Shown here: piece after piece, positions 13,890-16,075 of the stretch
Layout: each line of letters begins with the position of its first letter
Position numbering within the stretch: the stretch's first letter is position 1
Source of the DNA: Oscillospiraceae bacterium
GTDB taxonomy: Bacteria > Bacillota > Clostridia > Oscillospirales > Oscillospiraceae
Assembly: GCA_028691385.1 (NCBI GenBank)
Contig: JAQUZL010000034.1
Location: 1 to 16,075 of the forward strand
DNA: 16,075 bases
Reading direction: 5' to 3'
The notes under the pieces: generated by a model
Seen by the model: only the letters and a program-made list of their open reading frames with translations
Told to the model about the DNA's origin: nothing
The model's database searches: none
Made by a program: the position numbers and the translations under genes

Positions 13890-14598
13890 ACATCTTTACA
13901 AAAGCTTTGGCGCGCATGAGGTGCTCCATGACGTCAATGAACGCATCCGTCCGGGCGAAAAGGTTGTCATTATCGGCCCGTCCGGCTCCGGCAAATCCAC
14001 CTTTCTGCGCTGCATGAATCTGCTGGAAAAGCCGACCGGCGGCAAGATCTTCTTTGACGGGCAGGAAATCACCGACAAAAAGGTGGATATTAATTCCATT
14101 CGTCGCCAGATGGGCATGGTTTTTCAGCATTTTAACCTTTTCCCCAACATGACGGTGCTGCGCAATTTGACCCTTGCGCCGATTCAGCTGGGACTGATGA
14201 GCAAGGAAGAAGCGGGCGAACAGGCGCTCGCGCTGCTGCGCCGCGTCAATCTGGAGGAAAAGGCCGACGCCTATCCCCAGCAGCTCTCCGGCGGTCAAAA
14301 GCAGCGCATCGCCATTGTGCGGTCACTTGCCATGAAGCCAAAGGTGATGCTCTTTGATGAACCCACCTCCGCGCTCGACCCGGAAATGGTCGGCGAGGTT
14401 CTGGAGGTCATGAAGGAGCTGGCCGCCGAGGGAATGACCATGGCGGTTGTCACCCACGAGATGGGCTTTGCCCGCGAGGTTGCCACCCGCGTCATGTTTA
14501 TGGACGGCGGCGGCATTATGGAGCAGGGCACGCCGCAGGATATTTTCTCCAATCCGCAAAACCCCAGAACGCAGGAATTTCTATCCAAGGTTCTGTAA
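13876..14598 (+). CDS. Polar amino acid ABC transporter, ATP-binding protein (GlnQ/HisP type)
   Basis: A 240-aa nucleotide-binding subunit, normal length. The start is GTG 13876, with AAGGAGG 10 nt upstream inside the permease gene. Walker A GPSGSGKST is at residues 34-42, the Q-loop is in MVFQHFNLFPNMTVL, the signature LSGGQ starts at Leu137, Walker B ends in Asp161-Glu162 (LFDEPTSALDPE), and the switch His194 is in VTHEMGFA. All catalytic residues are intact. The segment after the signature reads KQRIAIVRSL, where most relatives have QQRVAIARAL, a minor difference. It energises import of the amino acid bound by the lipoprotein at 12250. A terminator follows. Confidence 0.95.
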   Translation: MIAVEHLYKSFGAHEVLHDVNERIRPGEKVVIIGPSGSGKSTFLRCMNLLEKPTGGKIFFDGQEITDKKVDINSIRRQMGMVFQHFNLFPNMTVLRNLTLAPIQLGLMSKEEAGEQALALLRRVNLEEKADAYPQQLSGGQKQRIAIVRSLAMKPKVMLFDEPTSALDPEMVGEVLEVMKELAAEGMTMAVVTHEMGFAREVATRVMFMDGGGIMEQGTPQDIFSNPQNPRTQEFLSKVL

Positions 14599-14603
14599 GA
14601 AGC

Positions 14604-14638
14604 AACGCTCCGCTGCCCAAAGGCAGCGACGCGTTTTT
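14604..14638 (+). terminator. Intrinsic terminator after the ABC importer operon
   Basis: CGCTGCC (14611-14617) pairs with GGCAGCG (14622-14628). Beyond a 2-nt internal loop, AACGC (14604-14608) pairs with GCGTT (14631-14635), followed by TTTTT. It begins 5 nt after the ATPase stop codon. Confidence 0.8.
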
Positions 14639-14640
14639 CT

Positions 14641-14669
14641 GCCAAACTGCCGTTTCGGCAGTTGCTGGC
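14641..14669. other. Second hairpin between the convergent importer and exporter genes
   Basis: AACTGCCG (14645-14652) pairs with CGGCAGTT (14656-14663) around TTT, extended by GCCA/TGGC beyond a 2-nt bulge. No T-run follows on either strand. It lies 13 nt past the stop codon of the minus-strand exporter gene and may protect that 3' end or act as a weak terminator. Confidence 0.5.
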
Positions 14670-14681
14670 AAAATTTGATTC

Positions 14682-15119
14682 TCAATGTGTCACGCGGCTC
14701 ACCGCTCTTAACAGCATCTGCATCACCGTCATGGCGCAGACGATGCCGCCGGCGATTGCTGCCGCCAGCAGCAGCGTGTAAAGGCCCTGATTTGCAAACG
14801 CGTTCCACTGCTGGAGCACCGCATACTGCATGGTTTGATAGAGCGCGCCGCCGGGAATCAGCGGGATCGTCGCCGGCACCAGAAAAATGGTCGCCGGCGC
14901 TTTTTTGATGCGTGCCAAAATCTCCGCGTAAAATGTCAGTGTAATCGAGGCAATCAGGTAGCGCAGCGCATCGTTGGCAACGGCCACGCCCGCCAGCAGA
15001 TAGACGCCCCATGCCAAAAGGCCGCCCAGCCCTGCCAGCAGCAGCTTGTCCTTCTTCTCATTAAACAGCAGAGCGAAGCCCACAGAGCCGAAAAAGGCTG
15101 TAATCAGTTGCATCACCAT
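14682..15119 (-). CDS. Threonine/serine exporter, C-terminal half (ThrE_2/DUF3815 type)
   Basis: A 145-aa hydrophobic protein with about four to five membrane segments, including QLITAFFGSVGFALLFNE and the conserved stretch ATIFLVPATIPLIPGGALYQTM. In Corynebacterium ThrE, this domain and the DUF1212 domain form one polypeptide; here they are two adjacent genes, as is common in Firmicutes. Together they are expected to export threonine and serine using the membrane gradient. The start is ATG 15119, with GAGGTG 7 nt upstream, only 10 bp after the partner's stop codon; an alternative ATG two codons later (15113) is less well placed. Confidence 0.88.
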   Translation of the reverse strand: MVMQLITAFFGSVGFALLFNEKKDKLLLAGLGGLLAWGVYLLAGVAVANDALRYLIASITLTFYAEILARIKKAPATIFLVPATIPLIPGGALYQTMQYAVLQQWNAFANQGLYTLLLAAAIAGGIVCAMTVMQMLLRAVSRVTH

Positions 15120-15129
15120 GGCGCGCACC

Positions 15130-15885
15130 TCAAACGATTGCCGCCAGGGCAAAGCCAAGCGCAATCACAACGGCCAGCAGCAGCGCATTCATGGAGCGTA
15201 GCAGTCCGGAGATCATATCCCCGGAAAACATGTCCCGAATGGAGTTTGTCAGCGCAATCCCCGGAATCAGCAGCATAATATTGCCGATGCTGATTTTGTC
15301 CGCAGCCTGTCCAAACCCAATCCAAACAGAAAATCCGGCCAGCAGGCCGCCCAGAAAGCTGCATAAAAAGGTCTGCAAAAACGCGTTGGTATTCTTTTGC
15401 TGCAGCACCGCATCACACCCGCGCAAAAACATGCCGATGAGCGCGGCCGCAACGGCGTCGCGCCAGCTGCCGCCGAAAAACAGTGAAAACGAGCCGGAGA
15501 TCAGCGCATAGAGCAGCACCTGCTGCCGAAAGGTCTGCTGTTTTGTTTTTCCAATCCAAAACAATCTGTTTTGTGCCTGATCAAGTGTCAATGCATCGGC
15601 GCAGATTTCACGAGAAAGCGCATTCAAGCACTCCAGCCGGTTCAGATCATATCCCTGCTGCCGGATGCGCCGCGTCTGCGTAAACGCGCCCGCCGTCTGA
15701 TCATAAACTGTCACAATCATGCTGGACGTGATGGTGAACACATCCACCCGCTCCGCGCCGCGCGCCTTGCAGATGCGCTCGACGCTGTCCTCCACACGGC
15801 CGATTTCTGCGCCGCTGATGAGCATTTGCTCCCCAATGTCCATTGCCTGGCGAAGCGCTTCCTGACACGCACGTTCCTGCTCCAT
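15130..15885 (-). CDS. Threonine/serine exporter, N-terminal half (ThrE_1/DUF1212)
   Basis: A 251-aa protein. Residues ~1-115 form the soluble DUF1212 part (DIGEQMLISGAEIGRVEDSVERIC, VDVFTITSSMIVTV), followed by about five membrane segments with LLIPGIALTNSIRDMFSGDMISGLLR, a family hallmark. It acts with the gene at 14682. The start is ATG 15885, right after GGGGGAG; an in-frame GTG at 15897 has no ribosome binding site. A promoter and an approximately 88-nt leader precede it. Confidence 0.9.
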   Translation of the reverse strand: MEQERACQEALRQAMDIGEQMLISGAEIGRVEDSVERICKARGAERVDVFTITSSMIVTVYDQTAGAFTQTRRIRQQGYDLNRLECLNALSREICADALTLDQAQNRLFWIGKTKQQTFRQQVLLYALISGSFSLFFGGSWRDAVAAALIGMFLRGCDAVLQQKNTNAFLQTFLCSFLGGLLAGFSVWIGFGQAADKISIGNIMLLIPGIALTNSIRDMFSGDMISGLLRSMNALLLAVVIALGFALAAIV

Positions 15886-15914
15886 AAGCTCCCCCACTGA
15901 CGAAGATGCCGGAG

Positions 15915-15932
15915 CAAACCGCAGCCGGTTTG
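15915..15932 (-). other. Hairpin in the leader of the exporter genes
   Basis: CAAACCG and CGGTTTG form a perfect 7-bp stem around GCTG on the minus strand, midway between the predicted transcription start (about 15973) and ATG 15885. No T-tract follows. It may be a structured 5' leader element; no known riboswitch class is recognised. Confidence 0.4.
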
Positions 15933-15979
15933 TCCCAGCGTATGATTTTCATTCACGAGTTCTGAATATTGATGCGCAC

Positions 15980-16008
15980 ACTATAGCACGGTGATTCGCA
16001 ATTTGCAA
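15980..16008 (-). promoter_or_regulatory. Promoter of the split ThrE exporter genes
   Basis: On the minus strand, TTGCAA (16008-16003), a 17-bp spacer and TATAGT (15985-15980) stand just after the end of the upstream gene. The hexamers and spacing fit sigma-A well. Confidence 0.65.
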
Positions 16009-16011
16009 GGC

Positions 16012-16075
16012 TCACTTCTTTTTTCTCAACTTTGCCACAAAGAAGCCCTCATAGCGCGCATCCGGGCAAACGCAC
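16012..16075 (-). CDS. 3' end of a probable RNA (cytosine-C5)-methyltransferase (RsmB/NOL1/NOP2 type), partial
   Basis: Only the last 20 residues are in the window: CVCPDARYEGFFVAKLRKKK, stop TGA at 16014-16012. The pattern GFFVAKLRK at the very end is typical of the Sun/RsmB-like methyltransferases, which place a methyl group on 16S rRNA cytosines. The fragment is short, so the exact member (RsmB, RsmF or a relative) cannot be named. Its stop lies just upstream of the ThrE promoter. Confidence 0.5.
   Translation of the reverse strand, partial: CVCPDARYEGFFVAKLRKKK

Noticed and set aside
15701..15952. Small leader peptide gene (MKIIRWDKP...) before the ThrE genes
   Set aside because: It overlaps the exporter coding region in another frame, lacks a good ribosome binding site, and shows no run of threonine or serine codons expected of an attenuator peptide.
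1..16075. Defence island, CRISPR, prophage or insertion sequence content
   Set aside because: No spaced direct repeats, transposase, integrase or terminal inverted repeats were seen. The genes are recognisable core or common accessory families.

Overview
The window looks like ordinary chromosomal DNA from a strictly anaerobic, endospore-forming, Gram-positive member of the Clostridia, probably an Oscillospirales-type gut bacterium with moderately high GC. The evidence is an oxygen-sensitive class III ribonucleotide reductase with its activase, the sporulation genes yabP and yabQ next to divIC and yabR (the order known from Bacillus subtilis), an LTA-synthase-like membrane enzyme, and strong AGGAGG-type ribosome binding sites. 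I saw no tRNA, rRNA, CRISPR array, insertion sequence or phage gene.

Layout from left to right. 1-1795 (minus): 3'-truncated YgiQ-type radical SAM protein. 1796-2061: divergent promoter region with two NrdR-like boxes in front of nrdD. 2062-4239 (plus): nrdD, ended by a strong terminator. 4374-7373 (plus): LTA-synthase-like protein, nrdG and dut, closely packed or overlapping. 7446-9044 (plus): yabP, yabQ, divIC and yabR, led by a candidate sigma-E promoter and closed by a terminator. 9146-11127 (plus): an SDR oxidoreductase and a ClC-family anion transporter. 11211-12037 (minus): a VOC/glyoxalase-like protein and a DUF523/TudS-like protein, convergent with the ClC gene across one bidirectional terminator. 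12250-14598 (plus): a three-gene polar amino acid ABC importer (lipoprotein, permease, ATPase) with a hairpin terminator between the first two genes. 14682-15885 (minus): a split threonine/serine exporter pair (ThrE halves). 16012-16075 (minus): the last codons of what looks like an RNA cytosine methyltransferase.

Functional themes. nrdD, nrdG and dut make deoxynucleotides anaerobically and keep dUTP low. nrdD is visibly set up for NrdR control, because one near-consensus box fills the -35/-10 spacer. Amino acid traffic is served by the ABC importer and, on the other strand, by the split ThrE exporter. The sporulation/division block is conserved Firmicute synteny.

No new multi-gene system is evident. 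The points worth a second look are local: the NrdR/promoter geometry, the membrane sulfatase-fold gene between nrdD and nrdG, an out-of-frame yabQ tail running 161 nt into divIC (which starts at TTG), an IPT/TIG-like tail on the LTA-synthase-like protein, a ClC protein with the filter signature I associate with fluoride/proton antiporters, a glyoxalase fold missing both metal histidines, and a palindrome over the DUF523 promoter.
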